Notes: generated by a model from the sequence alone, not told the origin. A DNA stretch of 64,000 nucleotides from Flavobacterium xinjiangense (GCF_900142885.1 NZ_FRCL01000001.1:414311-478310), one strand, 5' to 3'. Counted from the stretch's first letter, positions 19,794 to 30,100 are shown. Numbers and translations: made by a program.

Positions 19794-20258
19794 TTAAAAT
19801 GTTACTGTAACAATTGCTTCTTTTATATCTGCGTAAGGTAACTTAAGTTCTTTTTGAACCGTTTCTTTCCCTTTTCCTAACTTTTTCGGCTCTCTTGCTT
19901 TCCACGACAAAATTACAAAATCATCATTAGCTTCTACTAATTCTGCCTCAATAATTTCTGACCCAGTCTTAACAATCAATGTTCTACCAATATTCTTCTT
20001 GTACTGACGTACAAATTTCAGAGCCGAACCAACTCCTACTGAAGCTACTTCCAAAGAGAAATCTTGCTCTTCTCTATCGATATTATTGTCTATTGCACGA
20101 CTAACGTCGATACAATCTTGCAGAACCACTCCATTATCACCGTCTAAGGTCACAATTACCTTAAAAGCATCCGTAATAATCAAGTCAACTAGAAAAACCG
20201 AAGGCTTCTCTAAAAGGGCTTCCGCCAGCACTGTATTTACTTTTTCTTTAAATGTCAT
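19794..20258 (-). CDS. rimP: Ribosome maturation factor RimP
   Basis: RimP assists 30S subunit assembly. The 154-residue protein has the N-terminal alpha/beta domain (with [19 protein letters not shown] and the SLEVASVG segment) and a C-terminal Sm-like barrel ([22 protein letters not shown]). I choose the ATG at 20258 (MTFKEKVNT) over a GTG at 20282, because the GTG lies within a strong hairpin and would add residues outside the family pattern. It is the first gene of the operon. A terminator-like hairpin in its leader may control expression. Confidence 0.94.
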   Translation of the reverse strand: MTFKEKVNTVLAEALLEKPSVFLVDLIITDAFKVIVTLDGDNGVVLQDCIDVSRAIDNNIDREEQDFSLEVASVGVGSALKFVRQYKKNIGRTLIVKTGSEIIEAELVEANDDFVILSWKAREPKKLGKGKETVQKELKLPYADIKEAIVTVTF

Positions 20259-20267
20259 ATTTTTTAT

Positions 20268-20293
20268 AAAAAGAGGGGACACTTAGTCCCCTC
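20268..20293 (-). promoter_or_regulatory. Terminator-like hairpin in the rimP leader (candidate attenuator)
   Basis: Perfect 8-bp GC-rich arms (20273-20280 and 20286-20293) flank a 5-base loop. On the minus strand the stem is followed by TTTTTAT and, after 14 bases in all, by the rimP ATG. The neighbouring gene upstream is divergent, so there is no upstream operon for it to terminate. It lies between the rimP -7 element and the rimP start codon. Confidence 0.6.
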
Positions 20294-20321
20294 ATTATCT
20301 AGATTTTAATAAATAACGGTG

Positions 20322-20329
20322 CAAATATA
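20322..20329 (-). promoter_or_regulatory. -7 element TATATTTG of the rimP operon
   Basis: A perfect TAnnTTTG match about 63 bp before the rimP ATG. I do not see a TTG at the ideal -33 spacing. Confidence 0.5.
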
Positions 20330-20435
20330 GTGTTTTTTTTTATAAAAATAAATAATCAATTACTGTTAAAATATTTCTTACCTTTATTAAGTCATAAAAT
20401 AATAGTTTTTTTCCGATAATTTAAACCTTTTACTT

Positions 20436-21260
20436 ATGAAACGAATTTTAGTACCAACTGATTTTTCCAAACACGCAGAAGATGCTTTAAAGCTAGCAGC
20501 CCAAATCGCAAAAAAAACCAAGTGTGAAATTTTCTTATTGCACATGCTGGAATTACCCGGTCAAATGAGCGATGCAATTTCAGGCGGAAGTGGAATCCCT
20601 GAGGTAATGCTGTTTATCAAAAAAGCAAACGAAACGCTGCAAAAAATCAAGGAAAGCACATTATTGAACGGAATTTCGGTAACTGAAACGGTTCAATTTG
20701 AAAGAGCTTCACAGGGTATATTATCATTCAGCAAAAAAAATAAAATTGACTTAATCATTATGGGTTCTCATGGATCTTCAGGAATTGAAGAAATACTTAT
20801 TGGCTCTAATACGGAGAAAGTAGTACGACTTTCCGACATTCCTGTTCTGGTTATAAAAAAAGACCCCGGAAAATTTGAACCTAAAAATTTCGTTTTCGCT
20901 TCTGATTTTTCACAAGAAATAAAAAAACCATTTAAAAAAATGGTTGAATTCACCGAAATTTTTGATGCAAATCTTTTTTTAGTAATGATATGCACGCCTA
21001 ACAGCTTCAAAACTACTCTCGCTGCAGAAAAAATAATGAATGATTTTGCTAAGGATTTTGATGTAAAAAACTACTCCATGCACATTTTCAACGATTCCAA
21101 CATTGAAAACGGAATACTCAATTTTGCAAATTCTATCAATGCTGATTTAATTGGACTTTGCACCCATGGAAGAACTGGATTGGCGCATTTTTTCAACGGA
21201 AGTATTAGTGAAGATCTGGTTAATCATACAGTCAAACCCGTAATCACCTTCAAAATTTAG
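20436..21260 (+). CDS. Universal stress protein with tandem UspA domains
   Basis: This 274-residue cytoplasmic protein has two UspA folds. The first (about residues 1-145) begins KRILVPTDFSKHAEDAL and ends with the nucleotide-binding motif GSHGSSGIEEILIGSNTEKV, a good G-2x-G-9x-G-S pattern. The second (about 150-274) has the related CTHGRTGLAHFFNGSISEDL. The first domain therefore probably binds ATP; the second also keeps the glycines. The role is general stress protection, without a known substrate. It is monocistronic and divergent from rimP. Confidence 0.9.
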   Translation: MKRILVPTDFSKHAEDALKLAAQIAKKTKCEIFLLHMLELPGQMSDAISGGSGIPEVMLFIKKANETLQKIKESTLLNGISVTETVQFERASQGILSFSKKNKIDLIIMGSHGSSGIEEILIGSNTEKVVRLSDIPVLVIKKDPGKFEPKNFVFASDFSQEIKKPFKKMVEFTEIFDANLFLVMICTPNSFKTTLAAEKIMNDFAKDFDVKNYSMHIFNDSNIENGILNFANSINADLIGLCTHGRTGLAHFFNGSISEDLVNHTVKPVITFKI

Positions 21261-21302
21261 TTTTTTTTTCAAAAAAGGAAAAACCTAAAATACCTATACA
21301 AT

Positions 21303-21332
21303 AAAAAAGCCTCTCAAAAAACGAGAGGCTTT
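21303..21332. terminator. Bidirectional terminator between usp and the efflux operon
   Basis: Perfect 10-bp arms (21306-21315 and 21323-21332) lie between convergent genes. The T-tract is better on the minus strand, so it mainly serves the MFS gene. Confidence 0.8.
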
Positions 21333-21444
21333 ACTGCAAGTATAAAATATAAAATGACCAAACACCATTCCCAATGGGAAGTGCGTAAAAATGGTAGCAC
21401 AGAGGGAAGCGATTAGCAATTCTTAAATGGATTTTGCTTCCTTT

Positions 21445-23058
21445 CTAAAATGTTGCTCCTGCTGCACCTTTTATTTCTTCCGCTCTTTCACGCAGTATTT
21501 TTGCTTCGCTGGTTTTTCTTTTTCTTAAAACACCGTTGAACCTGACTTCTTCCCATCGCAACCTTGAAAACCTTACTTTCCCGAAATGATGCTGTATTAC
21601 ATAAATCATCATCCCGATAGATGCGATACAAATAAGACCATATATTTTTTTGTTAGCGGCTAAAATGGCATTGAGCTGTATATTTTTGTAGCCGGATAAT
21701 GCAACTTGCGATGACATCAAATTACCGTCCAGATAAACGGCAAGATTATTCACACTCTCCCACTGAAACTGATACTGCAGCCAGGAGAAAAAGGAGGAAA
21801 ATACAGCAGTGGCCACAAAACTCCGGAACACCAGAACAAGTCCAATCGCCTGAAGCATTGGTTCCATTTCAAGTTTGTCGAGGATATAAAACCAAACCGC
21901 GATATATATTGCACTTAATCCGTAACCTTTAAGAAACATGGGTAGAAGCCAACTTTCATAATTAAGTTCAGTAACCATCATGAAATACATTATCACTGAA
22001 TTTAGAAAAAAAGCCGCAAAACCGGAGAAGATGAACATCTTTATCGGCCATTCATTTTTAAACCAAAAATAGGCAACCACTCCTGCTAGAATCACACCCG
22101 GAATCATCATAAGGTTCAGCGATGCATTGGTCACCATATCATATCCCAAAATTCCGACCGTAAAGGTATTCTGCAAAGAACTTGATCCCAGGAAAACCCC
22201 CATAAAAAGCAACATAATTAAACCGCTCCGTACATTACTTTTAGTAAAAATACCGAAGGAAATGTAACTCCTCTTCAACTGCAACTGTCGCAAAGTAAGT
22301 AGCACAAAACTAATCAAAGAACCCCAAAAGGAAATGCGGATGTTTCGGGCATCAAACCAATTCAGCGTCTTTCCAAAAGACAGAAAATAGGACATAAAAA
22401 GAAAGGTGCCAGCAAAAAAAACGATGCTCACCCAGTCAATTTGGAACAAGGGCATTTTGCGCGCGAAACGTTGATTATGCTGGAATAGCAATGAAATCAT
22501 GATCAACAACAAACAGAGCCCCGCCGTAAGTAGATGCGGATATTGCCATGTCGTTTGGTAGGCCAGATTTGCGAAATAATATCCCGAAATATTTCCGGTA
22601 ACAATTGAAAAAGGATAAAAGATGGAATAAAATTTTCCTCTTTTCCCGTCAGGAGTTAAAATAAACATCAGCGGCAAGATGAATTCCATCAACATCAACA
22701 TCTTGAAAAATCCCATCAGGAATGAACTGGCGATAATGAGTTCCGGGGAATTAGTGGTGCCAATAACAAAAGAAAGCAGCGCGGTTACAGCAAGTGAAAA
22801 TACCATAATCTCTTTGGAGCGGAATCTCAACTTCGCCCTTAAAATTAGGGGTATTGAGGCTCCCATTCCGATAAATGTAGCAAAATTGGCCATAATCAGG
22901 TATTCCTGCATGGTTCCTAAATCGCCTACCATCATACCGATGTTCCCTGCGTTTACAGGATTCATGGATAAAATAAAAAAAGTAAATACCACAATGAGTA
23001 AAAGCTGCACCGGCTTAGGCACCCAGCTTTTGTAAAGCCCTTGATTGTAATCAGCCAT
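21445..23058 (-). CDS. MFS drug-efflux permease, EmrB/DHA2 type
   Basis: The 537-residue protein has about 14 predicted membrane segments, as in the DHA2 (EmrB/QacA) group, which exports drugs and other amphiphiles using proton motive force. The start follows the HlyD gene by only 2 bp, so permease, periplasmic adaptor and outer-membrane channel are encoded together as a tripartite pump spanning both membranes. The substrate cannot be read from sequence. GC content is visibly higher than in neighbouring genes (29 of 60 bases at 22501-22560), which suggests transfer from another Bacteroidota lineage. Confidence 0.85.
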   Translation of the reverse strand: MADYNQGLYKSWVPKPVQLLLIVVFTFFILSMNPVNAGNIGMMVGDLGTMQEYLIMANFATFIGMGASIPLILRAKLRFRSKEIMVFSLAVTALLSFVIGTTNSPELIIASSFLMGFFKMLMLMEFILPLMFILTPDGKRGKFYSIFYPFSIVTGNISGYYFANLAYQTTWQYPHLLTAGLCLLLIMISLLFQHNQRFARKMPLFQIDWVSIVFFAGTFLFMSYFLSFGKTLNWFDARNIRISFWGSLISFVLLTLRQLQLKRSYISFGIFTKSNVRSGLIMLLFMGVFLGSSSLQNTFTVGILGYDMVTNASLNLMMIPGVILAGVVAYFWFKNEWPIKMFIFSGFAAFFLNSVIMYFMMVTELNYESWLLPMFLKGYGLSAIYIAVWFYILDKLEMEPMLQAIGLVLVFRSFVATAVFSSFFSWLQYQFQWESVNNLAVYLDGNLMSSQVALSGYKNIQLNAILAANKKIYGLICIASIGMMIYVIQHHFGKVRFSRLRWEEVRFNGVLRKRKTSEAKILRERAEEIKGAAGATF

Positions 23059-23060
23059 TA

Positions 23061-24212
23061 TTACGGTTTATTTAAAGTCACATTTACATTCATACCGGCA
23101 CGGAGCTGGTTCAGATCTTCCTCTTTATTTTCTGAGGTGAATTCAATCCTTACAGGGATTCTTTGCTGTACTTTCACAAAGTTTCCTGTTGAATTATCAA
23201 CGGGAACATTCGAATATTTTGACCCTGTGGCGGCAGAGATAGCAGTTACCTCACCTACTAATTTTTTTCCGCCTAAAGCGTCTACTGTCACATTCAACTT
23301 TTCACCAATTTTCACACGGTGCATCTGGCTCTCCAGAAAGTTAGCAGTAATCCACTTTTGACCATTCAATACAATGGTACCCAATTGCTGACCGGCTTGC
23401 AGCAGTTGCCCTTCATTAATCAGCCTTCTGCCCATGATTCCGTCATAGGGAGCGGTAATCACCGTGTAAGAAACATTAATTTTAGCCATATCTAGCATGG
23501 CTGCTGTTCTCTTAATTTCGGCATCGTTTACGCCGAGTCGGCTTCTGGTCTCACCGGTAGCGAGACTCGCTGTGTTTTTTTGACTAACTAGGGTTTGATA
23601 CATAGCTTTGGTTGCATCATACTCCGTTTTTACCTGGTCGTATTGTTGTCTGGTCACGGCTTCAGAAGCCAAAAGGTTTTTGTAGCGGTTCATATTCTGT
23701 TCAGCATTCCATAGTCTTGCTTTCGCACCCGCTATGTTAGCATTGGCTACATTTATGTTATTCGAAACCGTATTGACAGCCGAAGAGGTAACGTTTCTGG
23801 AGGCTAGCGCATTTTGATACGCCGCTTCTGCTTGTGCCAACTGGGTTAGGAGTTCGCGTTCATCCAGAATCACCAATGTGTCCCCTTTTTTTACCGCCTC
23901 ATGTTCTTTGTATTTAATCTCTTTAATATAACCGGGAACTCTTGTGTTCACCGGATTAATAAATTCTTCTACTTGCGCGGAATTGGTGAAATTATCGTCG
24001 TTCAAATGAAAATAATGCGTGACAAGCCAGTAAAATCCGACAACCGCAATCGCAAAAACGATTAAGTTGATGACCGTTGTTTTAACGGTACTGCTTTTTT
24101 TCTTAAGTTTTTTAGGAGCCACCGTCTCTTTTGCTTCAACCATTTGTCCTGAAACTTTTGCTTCGGCTTCAGGCGGAATTGCATTTGCTTTATCTGGAGT
24201 TTGTTCTGACAT
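23061..24212 (-). CDS. HlyD/EmrA-family periplasmic adaptor
   Basis: The 383-residue membrane fusion protein links the MFS permease to the outer-membrane channel. It has a cytoplasmic N-terminal tail rich in Lys/Glu/Ala, one membrane anchor (about residues 47-68), a barrel/lipoyl half-motif (VNTRVPGYIKEIKYKEHEAVKKGDTLV), a long alpha-helical hairpin (about 110-235) and the returning lipoyl half with APYDGIMGRRLINEGQLLQAG. A beta-barrel part with VDALGGKKLVGEVTAIS follows. It lies 17 bp after the TolC-like gene and 2 bp before the permease gene. Confidence 0.9.
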   Translation of the reverse strand: MSEQTPDKANAIPPEAEAKVSGQMVEAKETVAPKKLKKKSSTVKTTVINLIVFAIAVVGFYWLVTHYFHLNDDNFTNSAQVEEFINPVNTRVPGYIKEIKYKEHEAVKKGDTLVILDERELLTQLAQAEAAYQNALASRNVTSSAVNTVSNNINVANANIAGAKARLWNAEQNMNRYKNLLASEAVTRQQYDQVKTEYDATKAMYQTLVSQKNTASLATGETRSRLGVNDAEIKRTAAMLDMAKINVSYTVITAPYDGIMGRRLINEGQLLQAGQQLGTIVLNGQKWITANFLESQMHRVKIGEKLNVTVDALGGKKLVGEVTAISAATGSKYSNVPVDNSTGNFVKVQQRIPVRIEFTSENKEEDLNQLRAGMNVNVTLNKP

Positions 24213-24229
24213 ATCTGTATGTTTTAGTT

Positions 24230-25540
24230 TTATAAAGTTCCTGTTGTTTTCATTAAATTGTAATACTGATAGTGAACGTTAATCTCACTGTTTGCAGATA
24301 GTAATTCAGCTTCCAGTTTAGCGTTCGTTGCATCGGTCATGTCGGCCTGCAACGCGAGTTGGTTGAGATATTTAGCTTCGACGATTTTATAGTTTTCGTT
24401 GGCAAGCGCTTCACTTTCCTTATAAAGTTGAGCTTGTTTCACCGCTTCCTGCCATTTCAGGTAAGCGGCGTTAGTCTGTACATCAAGTTGCTGTAGCTGC
24501 AAATCCAGCACGTTGTTGGCCTGATTGAGCTGAAACTTACCTAACTTTACCTTCTCTTTGGTTTTATAAAGATTGTCAATGCTGTAGCTTATAGAAAGTC
24601 CGCTCTGCCAGGAATTGGTGTAAAAATCCTTAGCTGGCATTGTAGCCGTAATCGGTCTTGCCATATTGTATCCTCCGAATGCCGCAATGGTGGGCATTCT
24701 GTCCGTTTTAATGATTTCAATGTTTTTACCGGCTATCTTGATTCCGGTTTGGGCAGATTTCAAAACGGGGTGATTTTGATGAGCCAGTTCAAGATAATAC
24801 TTCAGATTCTGAGCTTCCGGGATATCGCTGAACGAATCGGTAGGTTCAATAAGGATATCCGTTGAGATTCCGATGGCGGTTGTTAACTGATAGTTTATGC
24901 TTGCACGGTTGTTATCCAGAACCAAGATTCCCTGTTGAAGATTCTTCAGTAAAAGTTCCCCACGGATGATTTCATTTCTGGTCACCATACCTTGTTTGTA
25001 AAATTTCTTTACGTTTTCAAGACGTTCTGTAGCCAGTTTCTGGTTATTAAGGAATACATTTTTTTGGTTGATGATTTTGTAGATATCCAGATAATTCGAA
25101 GTGACCAGAAACTTTATATTTTGTTGATCCTTCTCTAAATCCAGTTCAGCGAGCTGTTCTCTAAGTTCCGATATTTCTATGGATTTTTTTACAATCCCAC
25201 CTTTAAAGATCAGTTCCGATGCCTGAACGCCATAGGTATTTCCAAAATGAGGCATACTTAAAGTCGCCACTTTCGTGAAGTCTTTGTCAAGAATTAGAGC
25301 ATCACCAAGATAAAATGCATTGGCCGAGGCATTGATTGTGGGCAGTTTCTGGAGTTCGATAATTCTTGTCTGCTGCTTTGTAATCTGTATGTTTTCCTTT
25401 GACAGTTTCAGCTGTGTGTGATTTTCTAAAGCCGTTTGCACCACTTCATCAAGTGACATTTTACGTTCCGAAGTTTGAGCGTTGGCAGTGAAAATAAACA
25501 GACTCAGCAATAAAAGAGTCATTCTGTATTTCAGTTTCAT
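24230..25540 (-). CDS. TolC-family outer-membrane efflux protein
   Basis: This is the outer-membrane channel of the tripartite pump. I choose the ATG at 25540 (MKLKYRMTLLLLSLF), which gives 436 residues with a clear signal peptide ending at TANA-Q. The earlier TTG at 25573 would put ten extra residues before the signal. Two repeated alpha-hairpin regions, typical of TolC/OprM, are recognisable (KLSKENIQITKQQTRIIELQKLPTINASAN and the matching HPVLKSAQTGIKIAGKNIEIIKTDRMPTIAAFG are reported here only as positions about 37-66 and 257-287). It is first in the three-gene efflux unit, with its own -7 element upstream. Confidence 0.9.
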   Translation of the reverse strand: MKLKYRMTLLLLSLFIFTANAQTSERKMSLDEVVQTALENHTQLKLSKENIQITKQQTRIIELQKLPTINASANAFYLGDALILDKDFTKVATLSMPHFGNTYGVQASELIFKGGIVKKSIEISELREQLAELDLEKDQQNIKFLVTSNYLDIYKIINQKNVFLNNQKLATERLENVKKFYKQGMVTRNEIIRGELLLKNLQQGILVLDNNRASINYQLTTAIGISTDILIEPTDSFSDIPEAQNLKYYLELAHQNHPVLKSAQTGIKIAGKNIEIIKTDRMPTIAAFGGYNMARPITATMPAKDFYTNSWQSGLSISYSIDNLYKTKEKVKLGKFQLNQANNVLDLQLQQLDVQTNAAYLKWQEAVKQAQLYKESEALANENYKIVEAKYLNQLALQADMTDATNAKLEAELLSANSEINVHYQYYNLMKTTGTL

Positions 25541-25562
25541 ATTTTCCGTTGTTTTGAATAAG

Positions 25563-25570
25563 CAAAGATA
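25563..25570 (-). promoter_or_regulatory. -7 element TATCTTTG before the efflux genes
   Basis: A perfect TAnnTTTG match 22 bp before the TolC-like start, in the 91-bp gap after the AraC-family gene. No well-placed TTG is seen at -33, as expected for an activator-dependent promoter. Confidence 0.45.
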
Positions 25571-25631
25571 CAAAGTATTCTATCCCATAAGAAATGACCG
25601 AAACAATGAATAAAATGTTCAAAAGTAAGAT

Positions 25632-26465
25632 TTAATTTTTGAAACGCTTGCGGTAAACGTGTGGGCTTTCGCCGGAATGCTTCTTGAAAAAATGACCAAA
25701 GGAGTATTGGTCACTAAACTTAAGATCCATCGAAATCTCATATATCGATTTGTCAGTGGAAGAAAGCTGCGCTTTTGCTTCCTTCATAACAAAAGCAGCA
25801 ATAACCTGTCCTGCGGTATTACCTGTAACTTCTTTTAATACAGCTGAAAGATGTCTGGAAGTAATAAACTGTTGTTCGGCATAAAAGGTAACCTCCTTCT
25901 CTTCCAGAAAATGTTCGCCTACCTTTTTAAGGAAATGAAGGACGAGTTCGTGTTTTCTTGAAATTTTTTCCTTTGAAAAATCTGAATTTTTAGAAACGGT
26001 ATCTCCGAACTGATACACTAAAGAGGAAAACAGATGTCGGATGATTTCGTCATGATGGGTGGTAAAGTCTTCACTCTCCAAAATGTTTTTCAGAAGGTCT
26101 ACATTTTTCCAGATTTTTTCGAACTGCGGAGTTCCTAACTGAAAATGGCATACCAGTTCATTTCGGAAGTAAACATAGGCATTAAGACGGTTGATCTTCA
26201 GTGGAAGCTTTTCTGTAAATTCTTTGTCAAAAGCTACCAGAAATATTTCCAGATCGTCACTAATTTCGAGGATTTCATAAACCTTACGCGAATCTATCAG
26301 TGCCACATAATTTTCAGCGAGTTCAATGCTGTTCAAGTTTTCGGTAAAATTTAGTTTCCCTTTCTTCAGAATTAAAAATGCGGGATTCTTTGGGTGATAC
26401 GGGTGATTGATTTCGATAAAATCAAAAATATTGTGAGCATCAAAAATCTGGATGGGTTTTTCCAA
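25632..26465 (-). CDS. AraC-family transcriptional regulator
   Basis: The 277-residue protein has an N-terminal cupin-like ligand domain (about residues 1-150) and a C-terminal AraC double helix-turn-helix (about 180-277: TSRHLSAVLKEVTGNTAGQV, then IYEISMDLKFSDQYSFGHFFKKHSGESPHVYR). It lies directly upstream of, and in the same direction as, the efflux genes, so it is the likely regulator of the pump. The start is a TTG; no ATG is available in frame before the upstream stop codon. Its composition resembles the efflux genes more than the flanking core genes. Confidence 0.87.
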   Translation of the reverse strand: MEKPIQIFDAHNIFDFIEINHPYHPKNPAFLILKKGKLNFTENLNSIELAENYVALIDSRKVYEILEISDDLEIFLVAFDKEFTEKLPLKINRLNAYVYFRNELVCHFQLGTPQFEKIWKNVDLLKNILESEDFTTHHDEIIRHLFSSLVYQFGDTVSKNSDFSKEKISRKHELVLHFLKKVGEHFLEEKEVTFYAEQQFITSRHLSAVLKEVTGNTAGQVIAAFVMKEAKAQLSSTDKSIYEISMDLKFSDQYSFGHFFKKHSGESPHVYRKRFKN

Positions 26466-26479
26466 AGTTACATTTTAAG

Positions 26480-26487
26480 CAAAGTTA
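26480..26487 (-). promoter_or_regulatory. -7 element TAACTTTG before the araC-type gene
   Basis: A perfect TAnnTTTG match 14 bp before the TTG start. The same octamer recurs at 26463-26470, overlapping the start codon. The gap 26488-26740 shows no gene or other recognised feature. Confidence 0.4.
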
Positions 26488-26743
26488 ACTAAAGAAACAT
26501 CTACATACTCACAAGAGTGATTAAAAGAGTTTGAAATTTTAATATTTTCAAAATATTGATGCTGAAAAGTACATTTCTCCTTTTCATGACTTTACAGCAT
26601 ATTACTCTTAGGAAAGTTAATTTGAAATCGCTTTTCTACCGCTGAGGGAATGGGCTAACTCTTCTTTGGGGTTTTTAATAGACACTGAAGAAATACATCA
26701 CTATAAGCACTTACTACGTGATTTTTTACGCCCTAAAAAATAA

Positions 26744-26773
26744 AACCCCGTAAACGTTAATGTTTACGGGGTT
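26744..26773 (-). terminator. Terminator of tRNA-Gln
   Basis: Perfect 12-bp arms (26744-26755 and 26762-26773) with a 6-base loop, followed on the minus strand by TTATTTTTTA. It starts about 16 bp after the tRNA 3' end. Confidence 0.85.
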
Positions 26774-26788
26774 CTTCAAAAATACCAG

Positions 26789-26859
26789 TTGGTCTACAAG
26801 GACTCGAACCTTGAACGACTGCACCAAAAACAGTTGTGTTACCATTACACCATAGACCA
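26789..26859 (-). tRNA. tRNA-Gln (anticodon TTG)
   Basis: On the minus strand the sequence folds into a full cloverleaf: acceptor TGGTCTA/TAGACCA, D stem GTG/CAC, anticodon stem ACTGT/GCAGT (one wobble) with loop TTTTGGT, and T stem CAAGG/CCTTG with loop TTCGAGT. The anticodon TTG reads CAA and, by wobble, CAG. The discriminator base is A and CCA is not encoded. Confidence 0.95.
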
Positions 26860-26882
26860 ATTCCATTGCTGTTAAGCGAGTG

Positions 26883-26912
26883 CAAATTTAATACAAATTT
26901 TAAGCTACACAA
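26883..26912 (-). promoter_or_regulatory. Promoter of tRNA-Gln
   Basis: On the minus strand a TTG (26912-26910) is followed after 19 bp by TAAATTTG (26890-26883), ending about 24 bp before the tRNA 5' end. Confidence 0.65.
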
Positions 26913-27106
26913 ATTTTTTAATGCGTTTTTTTTAAAAAATTTTCATTCTCTTCGACTCCTATCGAATATTATTTTCAAAATAGCTAAAAACCAATTGATT
27001 ACCAAAGTTCATTTTTTTTTTGAAAATTTTGTTAATGCTCGCATCATTCGACAAAAAAACATTTTCTTTGTATCTCAAAAAATTTAACTAAATTTTAGTC
27101 TGAAAT

Positions 27107-30100
27107 ATGGTAACATTCAATTTCAATAAATGGAATACGATTATAGGTTGGCTTACATTTGCAATAGCATTAGTAACATATACGATTACTGTTGAACCCA
27201 CAATGAGTTTTTGGGATTGTGGAGAATATATTGCAACCGCCGCTAAACTAGAGGTAGGACATCCACCCGGAGCTCCTTTATTCCAGATGATTGGAGCCTT
27301 TTTTGCGATGTTTGCCACAGATGACAAACATATTGCATTAATGGTCAACATGATGTCCGTTTTTTCAAGTGCCTTTACAATCTTATTCATGTATTGGTCT
27401 TCTACAATGCTATTGAAAAAATTAATTTCTCGATTTTCTGACATAAACAAAGACAACGCAATAGTTATTCTTGGAAGTTCATTTGTAGGAGCGTTAGCCT
27501 ATACCTTCTCCGATAGTTTTTGGTTCAACGCCGTAGAGGCCGAAGTTTATGCCATGGCTTCTCTATTTATTTCCTTACTTTTTTGGTTGGGATTGCGTTG
27601 GGAACAAGACATGGACACGCCAAGAGGAAATAAATGGTTACTGATCATTTCTTTAGTTGTTGGACTTTCGTTCGGAGTTCATTTCATGGCTTTATTGACC
27701 ATCCCAGCTATTGGTTTTCTTTATTTTTTCAAACATTATAAAGTTGTTACTGTCAAAAATTTTATAATTGCCAATGTTTTCGTTATTGCCATCTTATTAT
27801 TTATCTTCAAGTTATTGCTGCCATTGACCATGGCTTTCTTTGCAAAGACAGAAGTTTTCATGGTGAATGAACTAGGAATGCCATTTAATTCCGGAAGTAT
27901 TTTTGTTGCATTACTATTTATCGCTTTCTTTTACTTTGGTTTAAAATACACCAAACAAAAAGGTTTAATATTTTATAACACTATCATTCTTTGTATTTTG
28001 TTTATTTTAATTGGATTCTCCACTTGGATGATGTTACCAATTAGAGCAAATGCTAATACGGTAATTAACGAAAACAAACCATCAGATGCAGCGGAAGTTC
28101 TGGCGTATTACAACAGAGAACAATATGGTGTAAATCCTTTGTTTTACGGACCTCAATACACAGAAACCTTTACTGGCTTAGACAAAGAAAATCCTTACTT
28201 AGACAAAGCGACTAACTACGAAAGAGATTTAAAAACCGGTAAATATATTATTACAAATAATTTTAAAAATGCCGAACAAAATAGTGACGACCACCAAAAA
28301 ACTATTTTGCCTAGAATGTGGAGTACGGAGCATGTAGCAAATTACATGAATTTCTCAAACCCTCCGGCATTCAAAATCAATCCGGATTATCCTTATGAGG
28401 ATGATTTGGCAAAATACGGTATTGATCCAAGCAAATTAACTGAAGAGGAATACAACAAAGCCATCGCACAGTTGAAAAACGAGGTTGAAAAAACGATAAA
28501 TGAGTTTAGACAAGCCTACGCTCAAAAGCAAATTGACAATGATGGTTATGTTTCTTTCTTGAAAAGTTACGGAGATTATTTGATTATTGAAAAACCAACA
28601 ACTGTTGATAATTTAAGTTTCATGTTCGAATATCAATTTGGATACATGTACTGGAGATATTTAATGTGGAATTTTGTTGGACGTCAAAGTGATGTGCAAG
28701 GAAAATACGATAATTTAGACGGAAATTGGATTAGCGGAATTAAATTTATTGATAATTTACATGTTGGTTCTCAAGATAATCTCCCATCAGATGTACTAAA
28801 TAATAAAGGTCGAAATGTATATTTCTTTTTACCATTTATACTTGGACTAATCGGTTTGATGTATCATGCCAATAAAGATTTAAAGAGCTTTTATGTCTTA
28901 CTCGCGCTATTTTTATTTACAGGAATTGCATTAAAAATTTACCTAAACGAAAGACCTTTCGAACCTCGCGAAAGAGATTATGCCTTAGTCGGCTCTTTCT
29001 ATGTATTTGCCATATGGATAGGATTTGGTGTCTACGCACTCTACGAAAGTGCCCAGAAATATTTAGCACCAAAAATTGCCGGTCCATTACTTATTGCTGC
29101 GAGTTTATTAGCAGCTCCGGTTCTAATGGCTTCACAAAACTGGGATGACCATGACCGCTCTGGCAAATATACCGCTGTAGCTATGGCAAAAGCCTATTTG
29201 ACCTCTTGCGATAAGGATGCCATATTATTCACTATTGGTGACAATGACACCTTCCCATTATGGTATGCCCAAGAAATAGAAAAGGTAAGAACAGACGTTA
29301 AAATCGTAAACACGAGTCTTTTCATGACCGATTGGTATATCGATCAAATGAAAACTAAAACGTACGAATCTGACCCTTTACCTATTTCATTTACACACGA
29401 CCAATATGTAGGAGACAAACTGGATTATGTAGCTCATATTCCAAAAGTGGAAAGCCGATGGGAAATAAAAGATTTTATAGATTTTATCAAAAATCCAAAA
29501 TCTACTGTTGAAATGCAGAATGGGCAGACGATACATTTTTATCCAACAAATAAAATTAGAATTCCTGTTGACAAAAATATGATCATCAATAATAAAGTTG
29601 TTTCGGCCAAATACAATGACTCTATCGTTCCTTACATCGATATTGACATCAAAGGAAATGCATTGTATAAAAACAGGCTAATGATGCTTGATATCGTTGC
29701 CAATAACAATTGGAAAAGACCTATTTATTTCAGCGGTGGAGCATTTGATAATGAAGATTATATCTGGATGAAAGAATATCTTCAACTAGACGGAATGGTT
29801 TATAAATTAGTACCAATTAGAACTAAGCTTAAAAAAGACGATGGACAAATGGACATGGGTCAAATTGATTCGGATAAAATGTACGCCAATGTTATGAAAT
29901 GGGATTGGGGAAATAGTGACAGCCCAAAAATATATCATGATCCTGAAACCAGAAGAAACAGTATCACTTATAGAATGAATCTTGCCCGGTTGATGGATCA
30001 ATTAATCGCCGAAGGAAAGAAAGACAAAGCTAAAAACATCATCGATTTAGCCATGACCAAAATGCCTTTGGATAGATTTGGATATTATTCACTGGTTGAG

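Noticed and set aside
26788..26862. tRNA-Gln considered as the attachment site of an integrated element carrying the efflux operon
   Set aside because: No integrase gene and no repeat of the tRNA 3' end near 21300-21450 could be found by eye.
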